Shown here in pieces: positions 1 through 11,600 of a stretch of 64,000 nucleotides of DNA. Each line of letters begins with the position of its first letter. The stretch's first letter is position 1. Made by a program: the position numbers and the translations under genes. A model generated the notes under the pieces. The model had not been told where the DNA came from. It searched no databases and saw only the letters and a list, made by a program, of their open reading frames with translations. Source of the stretch: Tethya wilhelma (taxonomy: Eukaryota > Porifera > Demospongiae > Tethyida > Tethyidae); the NCBI GenBank assembly GCA_964030475.1, contig CAXIPT010000001.1, positions 25,759,852 through 25,823,851 of the forward strand. Reading direction: 5' to 3'.

Positions 1-295
1 AGAAAAGTTAGCTATTTTGTCCCATAAGAAAAATATTGCACGAATCTTAAGACTTCACTTTGGTGGCATTTTTAAACCAGATGAACTTCAGTATATTTTC
101 AAAATTTGGCACGCTAACAGTATGTTAAAGCTTTCTTCATTTCTGAAGATCATTTCATCTGTAGTAAGCATTGTATGTGTCCCTGACATTGTTTAACAAA
201 AATTAGAGGTAAATTTCAAAACAATAATCATGGTAAATGGTGCTGAATCTTTAGAAGATATACAGTATTTTAGTTAATATCATCGTCAAACTTTA

Positions 296-322
296 ACACA
301 CACACACACACACACACACACA
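296..322. repeat. (AC)n microsatellite in NUP155 intron
   Basis: Perfect CA dinucleotide run shortly before the 3' splice site of the first visible NUP155 exon. Positions 1-295 show no coding signal. Confidence 0.9.
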
Positions 323-381
323 GGTTGCCCGCATCCAGCTAAGTGTCCTAGACTCTCTCTCTCTCCTTCCTGTCTCCTCAG

Positions 382-2374
382 ACCGCGATAAAGCCATCAC
401 CTCTCTCAACAGCGAGCTGATGGACATCACAAAACTCTATGGAGATTTTGCCGAGCCTTTCGGACTAGCAGAGTGCAAGTTGTCCATCGTCCATTGTGCT
501 GGTCACTACGACCCAACCCTCATCAAATCACTGTGGAGGGAGGTCATTGATAATGGTGGGTGTGGCTTCTGCAATGTGATTAATACATAGTAAAAAGTAT
601 CAATGTAAAATAATATTAAAAAATAATAGAATAACAATGAATAATTTAATTATAGCATAGTATAAAATCAGCTAGACTATTATACCATGAAAAATCATTG
701 GAAAAAATCGTGAAATCATACGTCTAACTTACAGATTTGACTGCCAAGACTACATACAATGTAGGTTAATTGTCTTGGTGTTACAAGTTTGGCTAGGTTG
801 AGTATTAGATAATGCAACTCTTAAGAATTGTTATCTTATGAAAACTTTTAATCATTGTAATCTCTTTTGACCACACCCACTTCCTGTCCAGAGCTCCGCC
901 TCAGTGCCCAGTCGACGAAGCAGGTGACGATGCAGTGCCTGAGGGACAAGCTGACCTCCCTCGGCCTCCTCTATGGCCGCAGCGAGAGGTTCTTCCCCCT
1001 GGGGTACCTCGTGGAGGTGATGGAGCACCACGCCTGTCAGAGGGGGTGGGACGTGGGTTTTGTGTACCAGTGCCTCCTGGAGGTGGGCGTGTCCATGAGG
1101 GCACTGTTTGACATCTACAACAAGATGTTCAAAGCCAAGGTGAGGTTGGGAGGTATAGTAGAAATATTGGCCAGCAAACCTCTTTGAGTGCTATTGAAGT
1201 GATGTGTTTTTTTGTATTTTGTTTCTAGCACGATCTGGGTACCACGTTCCGGATACTAGCTCCGTGTACGTACATGTATTGCATATTGTGAATAAAAAGC
1301 ATCACAAAACATCACACATTTTATTTTTGATAACAAGCAGAAAAAACAGTGCTTACATGTATATAGTGACACAGCTCCAAAAGGTCACAGAATGGGTCAC
1401 AAAATATCACACATTTTATTTTTAGTAACAAAACAGTGCTTACATAGTTACACAGTTTCTAAAAATTAATATGTATACTCAGCATTAGAAGCCATGGAAG
1501 GTTAGGATCAAGATGTGAGTGAGTTGGAGGAGACGGGAAAATTTTCCCGCGAACATATCTTCAGGTTTTTACCCCTCCACCACTGTTTATTCAACATTAG
1601 TGTTAGCTAAAGGTTTACCTCATTATTGCTGTTCGATCCTTCAATATCCAGTGTCATTCATAGTTTATAGTAGGTTGTACAATTCCAATGTGATCGGATT
1701 ACTGTAACTGTAGATATGGAAATAGACTTCATTTCTCCACACTGTGGGGTTGCTCTTAGCTGTCAGACTCACTCACATCAAGACATGATCCATCGACAGC
1801 TTCTGGTATTGTCCGATCCTTAGACTATCTAAGGATCGGACAGTATAAGAAGCCGTGCAATTTACAGATTTCCAGTTCTATAATGCATGATACTCACTTG
1901 ATAGACATGTAAGATGTATGTGTATGTTTGTGTGCTTGTAGGACCCCTTCTGGCAGTCGGCCAACAACCCTCTCCATCTGCTGGCTGTCATCCACTCCCT
2001 CCTTCACACCTTCATTTCTTCTCCTCAACTGGTCTCCTCCTTCAACAGGTACACTTAATATAACAGCAAGCTTATTTCTAATGAAATGCAGGAAACTTTT
2101 GAGGCAAACTTAAAATTGAAAGTCTTTTCGTTGTTCTTCTACTCCTCACTCACACGTACATATCATTTCCTCATTCATTTGAAACCTCCGAACAAAGGAT
2201 ACTTTGGGGACAATGTAAATTCAGCTTGTTTGTCCTTTGTAGAGAGGTTGTCCTCTTCTCGGAGGTTCTGTTTATATTGCTACAATAGGGAATTGGAATT
2301 TTAATATATTGTCCCTTGTTGAGAGGTTTATAATACTGTTTCCCTATCTCGGGGGTCCACCATCGGAGGTTCTA

Positions 2375-2446
<72 letters not shown>

Positions 2447-2606
2447 CTGTAGAAGTTCCTTCATAGCTCTTGTGTTGGATGCTCTCAGCCACTACCTGGT
2501 GGAGCTCCACACCCTCTCTCCCTCCACTCCCAACAAGGCCCTCATCACTGCCAACCTCAGGGACATGGAGACACAGCTGCAGAGACTGAAGGCAAACCAA
2601 CTCTAG
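382..2606 (+). CDS. NUP155: Nup155-like nucleoporin, C-terminal four exons (5' end outside window)
   Basis: Four exons chain in frame: 382-555, 892-1139, 1942-2048 and 2453-2606 (TAG 2604-2606), all with GT-AG borders and consistent phases. The peptide contains DITKLYGDFAEPF, ECKLSIVHCAGHYDP, a WDVGFVYQCLLEVGV stretch, DPFWQ and a final HYLVELHTL helix. From memory these match the order of the alpha-helical C-terminal solenoid of Nup155/Nup170, a scaffold component of the nuclear pore inner ring. Single-copy, unlike everything downstream; it marks the edge of the receptor cluster. Upstream exons lie left of the window; 1-381 reads as intron ending in an AC repeat. The symbol is a recognition from memory, not a search. 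Confidence 0.85.
2372..2445. repeat. (AC)n microsatellite in last NUP155 intron
   Basis: About 72 bases of uninterrupted CA repeat immediately upstream of the acceptor of the last NUP155 exon (AG 2451-2452). Apparent Cys/Val-repeat reading frames across it are artefacts. Confidence 0.95.
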
Positions 2607-3839
2607 TCACTGCCTTTGGAGGTTTAGTGAAAATTAATATGAATAGCTATTGTTGGTCTCTTTACTGACATGTATTGTACAAATATTAATTGACACTCAA
2701 TTTTTTTTTTCCATCTGTAGTAATATTACAAATAATTATTGATTCGCATTAATTTCTGTGTAAAAAGATCAACAACTCTACATAAAACTTGAACTTGTCA
2801 CACAAGACTTCATCACCTTTCACCCAAGACATTAGTCTCCAGCTTCACAGGGATAGGGAGAGTCCTAGTAAGCCATACTAAGGAAAGGTTGCAAGAAAGT
2901 GAAAGGTCATAGGGTAGAGACTGGGAACAAGAGTACAAGAATTGTACCCTTGGTATTATTGTACTCTTGGTAAGAATCGGTACAAGTACACCGCACAGCT
3001 GCAAATGCGGTACCGCATGTGATGTGGTAAAGTCTATTGCCGGCATGCCCACACACTGCTTGAGACACATTATGGTCTGACATGACCTGAATCTGGTCAG
3101 TGGTATATACAGTCGCGTACAAATGTAGACTCTTCCTTTCCTTGCGAAGAGTCTAGCAAAGGAAAGGTTACTAATTTCGCCAATAAGTGTAGAATCCTTG
3201 TATCAAACGGACTATTCTATAACTTGTGAGTTATTTATCAGTGTTTGTGCTAATAATAGTTATAAAGTCTGTGCTACTGTTTTTAGCACTGAATCAGATT
3301 TGAACTCGGTGTTTCTATGATGATATGCTGTTAATTCTGATATGTCGGTATACTTAATGCATAGGCTAGTGTTAATGTATGTTCTGTAGCAATAAGGGGG
3401 CAGTTCCAAACTAACGTTATTGTCATAATGACATCCGTTACTTTTTCCAAAATTGTTTGGCATGCAGTGCCCACATAACATTTCTCCTATAATATTATAT
3501 ACACGAGTGCATGTAATTGAACATGATTTTTAATTAATAATACCCTCTGTGGTTTTAGTAATTGCACTCCTGCATATAATTTAAAATCATATAAACTAGC
3601 CTTGATTTTGTGTATATCCCTCTATAAAATTGTGGTATTAGCAAATTTTGTGTCTGTTCCTCCATAAAATTATACTATTAGCAGATAACGTACCACACGA
3701 TTCCTTGTACAATTAATTCCATAATTGCACTCTGAGTCATGTGGTTACCTATACTAATGTGTTTGTGTGTGACTGTCATAATATTATGATTACTAATAGA
3801 CGTCATTGCTGACAGCTAGTGTGAGTGTTAACTCTAGTT
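2607..3839. other. Intergenic spacer between NUP155 and receptor A
   Basis: 3' flank of NUP155 and presumptive promoter of gene A. No frame here shows a domain, splice-consistent exon or RNA gene. I see nothing further in it. Confidence 0.5.
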
Positions 3840-4476
3840 ATGGAAGCCACATCCAACCATCTGATCTACTCCTTACTTCTCTTGCTGCTCAGTTGTCTAC
3901 TGCTTCAACAGGATGTTTGTAGAGGACAAGGTCAGTAGATTATGATGTCATAATTATTATATAGGTACTAGATTGTATTCTTTATTTTCAGAATGAGAGT
4001 CACTAGCACGCACCATTTCTGTTTCACATACAGAGTTCATGTTGGGAGATGTGTCCTATTCTGATGGTGACACTGTTCTCCTCAGTGATATTGGAGACAC
4101 CCAGGATGATCCTCCTGGGGATGCTCTCATTTGTAGGACCACACAGACTGACTGCTGTGGAGTTGATGCTAATGGAATAACAGTTCCTGATGATCGTAGA
4201 GGAGACTTCTTCTATCCTAATGGAACCCAGGTCCCAACCAGAGGAGGTGTTGGTAGTGATGGTCTTCTCAGAGGAAGAGGTTACCAGTCCATTTTTCTCC
4301 AACGACTCTCCTCAGCTACTACTCTCCCACCCTCTGGAGCCTATCACTGTGTGATACCGGAGCATATATTATATGCTTATTATTATTATTATTATTCTGA
4401 TAATTTCACTGTTTACATTTATAATGGGGCTGGTGAGTTTATCATTGATTCAGCTTTCACCAAGCTATAGTTCATA

Positions 4477-4534
<58 letters not shown>

Positions 4535-4967
4535 NNNNNNNNNNNNNNNNNNNNNNNNNNNNNNNNNNNNNNNNNNNNNNNNNNNNNNNNNNNNNNNNNN
4601 NNNNNNNNNNNNNNNNNNNNNNNNNNNNNNNNNNNNNNNNNNNNNNNNNNNNNNNNNNNNNNNNNNNNNNNNNNNNNNNNNNNNNNNNNNNNNNNNNNNN
4701 NNNNNNNNNNNNNNNNNNNNNNNNNNNNNNNNNNNNNNNNNNNNNNNNNNNNNNNNNNNNNNNNNNNNNNNNNNNNNNNNNNNNNNNNNNNNNNNNNNNN
4801 NNNNNNNNNNNNNNNNNNNNNNNNNNNNNNNNNNNNNNNNNNNNNNNNNNNNNNNNNNNNNNNNNNNNNNNNNNNNNNNNNNNNNNNNNNNNNNNNNNNN
4901 NNNNNNNNNNNNNNNNNNNNNNNNNNNNNNNNNNNNNNNNNNNNNNNNNNNNNNNNNNNNNNNNNNN

Positions 4968-5021
<54 letters not shown>

Positions 5022-7768
5022 CACACACACACACACACCATTGCCTAGCAACCAAAGTTTTTATAGGCTAATTACCAGTTAATGGCTGGGTGGAGGTGAC
5101 AATAGAGTAGCTAGGGGTCACAGCAATAGAGCTATTGATAGTAAATGTAATTAATATTTTGGTATAATATCATATCATGTAGACATCAATGAGTGCTCCA
5201 CTAACACTGCTGACTGTGTCTCTACTGCCTCCTGTACTAACACTGATGGTAGCTTCACTTGTACCTGTCCACCTGGTTATGATGGAGATGGGAGAGTCAG
5301 TGGAGTTGGATGTACAGGTGTCAGAGAATTCTAATTATGAATCCTGCATGCATGAGTGTTAATTATGTATTCTGACCTTCATCAGACATCAATGAGTGTG
5401 CCATTGGAACTGCTGACTGTGTCTCTACTGCCTCCTGTACTAACACTGATGGTAGCTTCATTTGTATCTGTCCAACTGGTTTCACTGGGAGGTATTGTAC
5501 AGGTATAAAAATGTACCATGAAAAGTGGTCAAAATTGCTATATAAATATAATATTAATCGACCTGTACTCAAACAGTTAGTAATTAGAGAATGTTTGATC
5601 AAGTATTTGTTTCTTATTCAGATATTGATGAGTGTTCATCTAGTATGCACAACTGTGACAGTAATGCTGACTGTACTAACACTGTTGGTAGCTTCATTTG
5701 CTCTTGTCAATATGGTTTCACTGGAAATGGGAGAACTTGTACAGGTATTATATAGTCGTCTTTCTATTGATGTTGTTCTCATGCATACAAGCTCACAATG
5801 TGTCATGTTGGCATGCACTTAATAGTTGTTTGTAATTATCTTTCAGACATCAACGAGTGTTCCACTAGTATGGACAATTGTGATGGTAATGCTGTCTGTA
5901 TTAACATTGGTGGTGGCTTCACTTGTGAGTGCAGAGCCGGTTTCACTGGAGATGGGAGAGTCAGTCCTGGGAGTGGATGTACAGGTACATACATCATATA
6001 CTTGCGCTCATTATAAAACTATACCTTAAACTGCAGATATTGATGAGTGCAGTGATGGCTCATACAATTGCGATACTGGCTATAGTTGTCTTAATACACC
6101 AGGCAGCTTCAGATGTGAAGGTATATGAATGGGTTTGGTGTATGTTTTACTGTAAACTTTTAACTGTGTTAATTTTGCTCTTGATTAGACATCAATGAGT
6201 GTTCCACTAACACTGCTATCTGTATCTCTACTGCCTCCTGTACTAACACTGATGGTAGCTTCACTTGTACCTGTCCACCTGGTTTCACTGGAGATGGGAG
6301 AGTCAGTCCTGGGAGTGGATGTACAGGTATATATGATGTCACATGTGAAGGTTAATTGTACTACAGTAGCCATTAAATTTTGAATACATGAAGTACAACC
6401 TTTATATCCAGCTGTATAACTGTGGCCTGGCTAGACTATGTTTTCCCTCTATATTCTGCAGCAAGTCCTGTTGAAATGATGTTTCAAGGTGTCACTCTAT
6501 CTAACAACAGTGAGCTACTGCTAGGAGAGGTTGGAGAGGTTGGAGATGGGAACTCTATTGTCTGTACCACTAACAGAAGGCCATGCTGTGGAGCTCTTCC
6601 TAATCGTTTTGGAGAGTGGTACTATCCTGATGGATCAATGGTACCTAATAATGCTGCTGGTCAAGATTTCTACAGAGGCAGAGGAGATGATGGAACAATA
6701 TCTCTGAGTCGTATGAACAATGCTCAGTCTCTAAATGGATCATTCTGTTGTGAACTACCTGATAGCAATGATAATTATCACACACTTTGTGTGAATCTAG
6801 GTATGAGTTTGTGCATAGTTTTATCAAAAATGTGATTTAACTCCACACTTATACACGTACATATATACATGCAGAACTCATCATTATCACTGAATCTGCC
6901 AACAATATGGAGGGACAAACCTACCAACTGACCTGTAGCTACTCTGATCCTGACCCACCCTCCTTCTCATGGTTTGGTCCTGACCACAACCCTCTCTTCT
7001 GTGATAGGGTGTCTACTTCCTCCAGTGGCTCAACTCACACCAGTGTGTTGAACTTTAATTCTCTGCAACCATCAGATGAAGGGAGCTACACATGTCAAGT
7101 ATCAGCTGTGGGAGCCATTCTAGCCAGTAGATCGTTTGAAGTCACTGTGGTACCACTGTCAGCCACTCCTAAACAACCACCTGATGGCACAACAACTACA
7201 GTATCTGCTAGAACTACTGATGATGATAGTGGTGGTGGTAGTCCAGCACCAGGAGGAGGTGTCAATGGAGGAGCTGTGGCTGGTGGCATCAGTTTGGTTC
7301 TAGTTGTGATACTCATATCCACGATCCTCGTCAATGTGATTGTGTGTGTGGTCTGGAGACGACACTCGGAAAAAAAGTGAGTTTAAAATTAATTATGTCA
7401 CACATGTCACTTGGTCACCTTCTATAAGTATAATATTGCATTTAGATCGACTCCCATGTTACAGGAATAAAAATGAAGACCCTCCTGAATTCTCCTTGTC
7501 TGCTAAAAGAGCCTATGGTCCAGTGAAGTTGTCATCAAAAGAACTGGAATCAGAATATGAAAATATGAAGACTGGGAATGAGACTTATGAGGAGATACCA
7601 TGTGCACCAACCACTACGAACTTTGACCTCTCCCCCAATGTCTCCTATGGTCCAGTACAGCATGGTGCCACGCCCACTACCACCTATGAGTCCATCCCCC
7701 CAGTAGTGGCGGCTACACCAGCTGCTCCCAATGGAGGAGGGGGTGGGGAATATGAGGCTACGATGTAA
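3840..7768 (+). CDS. Receptor A: CC-Ig / EGF array / CC-Ig / Ig / TM / tyrosine-motif tail
   Basis: Eleven exons: 3840-3930 (signal peptide, Leu-rich core, ends CRGQ), 4034-4432 (CC-Ig), 5183-5317, 5386-5502, 5622-5744, 5847-5984 (cbEGF), 6037-6120 (half-EGF), 6189-6326 (cbEGF), 6462-6800 (CC-Ig), 6875-7376 (Ig, Pro/Thr/Gly stalk, TM), 7465-7768 (tail). They sum to 2370 nt, 789 residues, with no stop. EGFs start D-I-N/D-E-C and carry the CTNT.GSF calcium/hydroxylation pattern. The TM helix is a [13 protein letters not shown] run followed by VVWRRH. The tail (about 100 residues) has Tyr sites YGPV, YENM, YEEI, VSYGPV, TTYESI and YEAT. The first CC-Ig contains an odd six-Tyr run from a trinucleotide repeat. 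Exons could hide in the gap 4535-4967. A type-I surface receptor is clear; ligand and function are unknown. Confidence 0.85.
4377..4400 (+). repeat. Trinucleotide repeat inside the first CC-Ig exon of receptor A
   Basis: A TTA/TAT run within the open reading frame encodes six consecutive tyrosines after the ...CVIPE strand. The equivalent place in gene C (about 14990-15030) has an ordinary charged loop, so this looks like expansion in a coding loop. Confidence 0.7.
4480..5038. repeat. (TC)n - assembly gap - (CA)n in intron 2 of receptor A
   Basis: TC repeat to 4534, unknown bases 4535-4967, then CA repeat 4968-5038. The gap lies between the first CC-Ig exon and the first EGF exon, where receptor C and gene F carry an additional G-I-Q-C-type EGF exon, so one or more exons may be missing. 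Confidence 0.95.
7465..7768 (+). other. Cytoplasmic tyrosine-motif tail exon (receptor A; paralogous tails in B, C, E)
   Basis: One phase-2 exon encodes the whole tail. Sites in order: RAYGPV; YENM followed six residues later by YEEI (ITAM-like spacing); VSYGPV, which fits the ITIM consensus (I/V/L/S)xYxx(I/V/L); TTYESI, which fits the ITSM consensus TxYxx(V/I); and YEAT near the C-terminus. YEEI is the classical Src-family SH2 ligand. Paralogous exons: 12889-13195 (B), 26778-27069 (C), 30857-31112 (E). Motif matches are read directly; phosphorylation and partners are inference. Confidence 0.75.
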
Positions 7769-8642
7769 ACACTAACAGGTTTATTGTGTGTGTGTGTGAC
7801 TTGTTTACAATGTGAGACCATGCATTTTGAAAGAATAACAGTTACTGATGTATTATGTTCCACATGTGTTCACAGATTGACTCTTACACTGCAGCTGTTT
7901 ACTACAACAGGTCTGTATTATTTGTGTACACACATCATTTACTGTGAGTTTGTTCCTGTGTAAGCAAACTGTAACTACCCTTAGATACACTCTGAAATAC
8001 ATCTTTGTTGGTTAATTTATATATGTGTCCAGTGAATGTTCTGTACATTGTGTACTTTACATCATACAATCACAACCAGCGTAGTATTATATGTGTGAGC
8101 TTTAGTGGGAGTCTTGGAGTGGTTCCGCAAATATGTTGGGTGTGCATGCTTGTATTGTTGTATGCAGGCTTGTGTATTATGTCGGAGCAATTCAGTACTA
8201 CTTAGTAGCAGATGAGTCGTGACTTGAATCAACACTCCCGGAATGGTCAGACGTTGATGAATAATAAAATGTTATCATCGTGAGGAAACTAGACTATGAT
8301 AAAATATACACCTTAAATCCTGAGTGCTGCTAGCATAGTCTGTTGGCATTACTTGTTGTTCTCCTGCGCAGTTCTAATTCTCTCGGGCCTGTGTACAGAA
8401 AAGGTGAATGTCACGGTGCAATCATGATACAGTTATTATATGCATAGCTTCAGCATGTCGAACATTTATTTACTTTTCCATTATAACAGAAATTGTATAT
8501 AGTCACCCTTACTCTTGGTTTTGGTACCAACAGTCTCTGCGGCTCTGGGTCCGCTCGCTCCATCCTGCATCCTGTCAGTGTCACGACAGATTTCTACCAC
8601 ACCCATTTCCGAGTAGAATAGCGGCTAGAGTGACCCTGAGCG
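7769..8642. other. Spacer between receptors A and B
   Basis: 3' UTR-like and promoter sequence. The opening part, with a TG repeat near 7783-7797, resembles the 3' flank of receptor B after 13196, so the duplication unit includes the 3' UTR. No further gene seen. Confidence 0.45.
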
Positions 8643-11600
8643 ATGATTTTGCTAGTGACTCTTGAACTTCTGTTGCATACAGCTGTCCTTGTACATGGGC
8701 AAGGTAAAAAAAAAACTCTTTCAGTGGACTGTAAATGTACTGTACTAGCTGATATCATGTTTTCCAGTTGGGCTCGTGTTCCGAGGTGCCTCATACCCTA
8801 TAAACAGCAGTGTACTGTCAATAAATGATGTTGGGGAACCCACCATGGAGACAAATGGTGACACTATTGTCTGTACCACTGACAGAAGGCCATGTTGTGC
8901 ATCTCCTGACAGACGTGCTGGAGACTGGTACTATCCTGATGGAAGGATGGTACCTAATAGTAATGGTGGTGAGGACTTCTTTCGTGGAAGAACTGATGAG
9001 GGAGAAGTTCGTTTAAATCGTAGAAACAATGCTCAGTCTCCAACTGGATCATTCTGTTGTGAAGTACCTGACAGCAGTGGTGTGACACGCAGACTCTGTG
9101 TGAATCTAGGTAGTTGTCAGCATTTATGAATTGATCATTTTAGAAAATTTGTATTATGTAGCTATTGTTACTTTATTATGTTTTTGTTTTTGTTGCTTCT
9201 TTTTTTACAGTTACTGTAGTTGCTTCCATTGCTATATCTGGGGCCCAGCCTTCTTCTATTGGCAGTTCTAGCACTCTTACCTGCATGGTCACTGTCACTG
9301 GAGCTGGCCAACTCGACCTCACCATGACCTACCAGTGGTTTAAGGAGGTCTCAGATGAAGCCAGTACTGTCACTATAATCTCAGGTCAAACACAATCAAC
9401 TCTCTCCTTCTCTTCTCTCAGTCTCTCTGATGCTGGACAGTACAGATGTGATGTCACTGTTAGTTCTAACTCCCAACCTCAGCCTGTGACTGAAATGAGT
9501 GACCCTTTTGGCCTTACCCTACAGAGTAAGTTCTTTTGTTAGTACTGAACATGTTGTAGATAATTTGTCTCTTTCAGTTCCCCCTCCCACTTCTGTGACT
9601 GTAACCCCTTCTATATCTGGAACCATCTTCACTGGCTCCTCTCTCACTCTGACTTGTACTGTTGTACTCAGTTCAGCAGTGGACACTATAACAGTGAACA
9701 CAGTGTGGAGTGGACCAAATGGATTCACTGACACCTCTGTTGCTACGAGGGATGGTACTACACTGATGTACTCCAGTACAGCCACCTTCAACTCACTAGC
9801 AACAAGTGACTCTGGAGACTACATCTGTACAGCTACTGTCAGTTCATCATCTCAATATCTCACTACTAGTGATTCAAGATCAGCAACATACACTCTTACT
9901 ATTATTGGTAAGTAAACAGCTCACTGAAAATTGCATTTGTATATGCATGACTTGCTGAATTGAGTAATAGTATACAATTTAGTAGCAAGATTGAAACTTC
10001 ACTATTAAGTTAAGTATATTTTTCTGAGTTTTTAGACTCTGTTACATTTATATTTCAGGTGATGTGTGCACCACTGTTACTACCAACTGTGTATCTGATG
10101 CCACATGTGTGAGCAATGGTAATAGTTTCACTTGTATATGTCCAACTGGTTACACTGGCGATGGTAGAACTGGTACTAGTACTGAGAGTGGCTGTACAGG
10201 TACATGTAAAGATTATGTCAGTAGTTTTCCCATAGAAAATTAACACTACGTAGCCGGGATTGGAAACGCCTATACTTTGCAATACAAACTTTCTTCCGGT
10301 TGATCGCGATGCGCATTGCGGTTGAATTCGCGAATCGCGAGTACAGCTGCAAAACGAAAGGTTGCCAAGAAGAAGAAGGACGACAAACAACGGGCCATTA
10401 CAAGCAGTTGACTGCAAATGTAAGTGTATTGTGGAGTAGTTTTACTGAGGCTATTGATAACTGATAAATATTTTTGGTTAGTAAAAATGCAATTTCAATT
10501 GTTTGTATGCCTATACCCAATCACTGCTTACCTTTGATCAAGGAGTGTTTCAGAGTTAGGCAACGACAAACTCTTGAACTCTGACTGTCTTGACTCCACA
10601 GAGAGGTCTGACTCTCTTGAAGAAAGATTTCCAAATAATGCACCCTTCTATTTTATTAACCACCGGAAATGGGCGCAATGCGGATCGCGACGCAGAATAT
10701 TGGAGCGTTTCCAATCCCGGCTATGTAGTGGTAATTATCTATGGTTTTCCTAATATGTACGTAGAAGGAGAATTTGGTAAAAAAATTCAAAGTGACTTTA
10801 AGTCATTGAATTTTTACTTTATCGCATTCAGATATCAATGAGTGTTCCACTGACATGGCTGACTGTGTCTCTATTGCCACCTGTACTAACACTGATGGTA
10901 GCTTCACTTGTATCTGTCCACCTGGTTTCACTGGAGATGGGAGAGTCAGTCCTGGGAGTGGATGTGCAGGTATAATTATGTGCACTTCATATTTATTATT
11001 TTGTTCATATGTATGAGCAGTAGAGGTGCCTTGGCATCTATAGTGGCCTATGCCTTCTCTATTCTATCGAGCTACACTCATTTTTCCCTTTCCTATTACT
11101 AATACGGCAAATGAAAAATGGGTCTAGCTTGATAGATCGACTAATGCCTTCTCCATCTTAGCAACTTATGGACATGTTTGAAACGGCCTAAATATTAGGT
11201 TAGGTTGCATCATTCAAACTTAGAGACATTGATGAAGGCCTAAGAGATTGATTGGATTTTGATGAAGGCCTCTTTAGCTGTGAGAGTGCATGGCTATATA
11301 TGGCTATGTAAACACTATAATAGGAATTGGATATTGTCATTTTATAATTTTTAGATGTTGATGAGTGTTCCACTGACATGGATGACTGTCTCTCCACTGC
11401 CTCCTGTACTAACACTCCTGGTAGCTTCACTTGTTCCTGTCCACCTGGTTTCACTGGAGATGGGAGAGTCAGTGGGAATGGATGTACAGGTATATGATAT
11501 TTCTACTTTCACCAGTTTGAGTATGCACATGTCCAAATTTTGTATAGATCGTTAAAAACGCGCCAGAAAAATTTTTCGTAACTTTATAAATTTCGTATAC

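Noticed and set aside
901..1104. Arg/Pro-rich minus-strand frame
   Set aside because: Shadow of the GC-rich NUP155 exon at 892-1139.
2328..2600. Minus-strand open frame with a long Cys/Val run
   Set aside because: Translation of the AC microsatellite over the last NUP155 exon; the plus strand carries the gene.
4419..5055. Three minus-strand frames across the gap with Arg/Glu and Cys/Val repeats
   Set aside because: They consist of dinucleotide repeats and unknown bases.
9519..9791. Minus-strand frames over Ig exons (also at 32422, 62007, 63071 and others)
   Set aside because: Antisense shadows that recur wherever the same Ig exon occurs; no splice support or domain.
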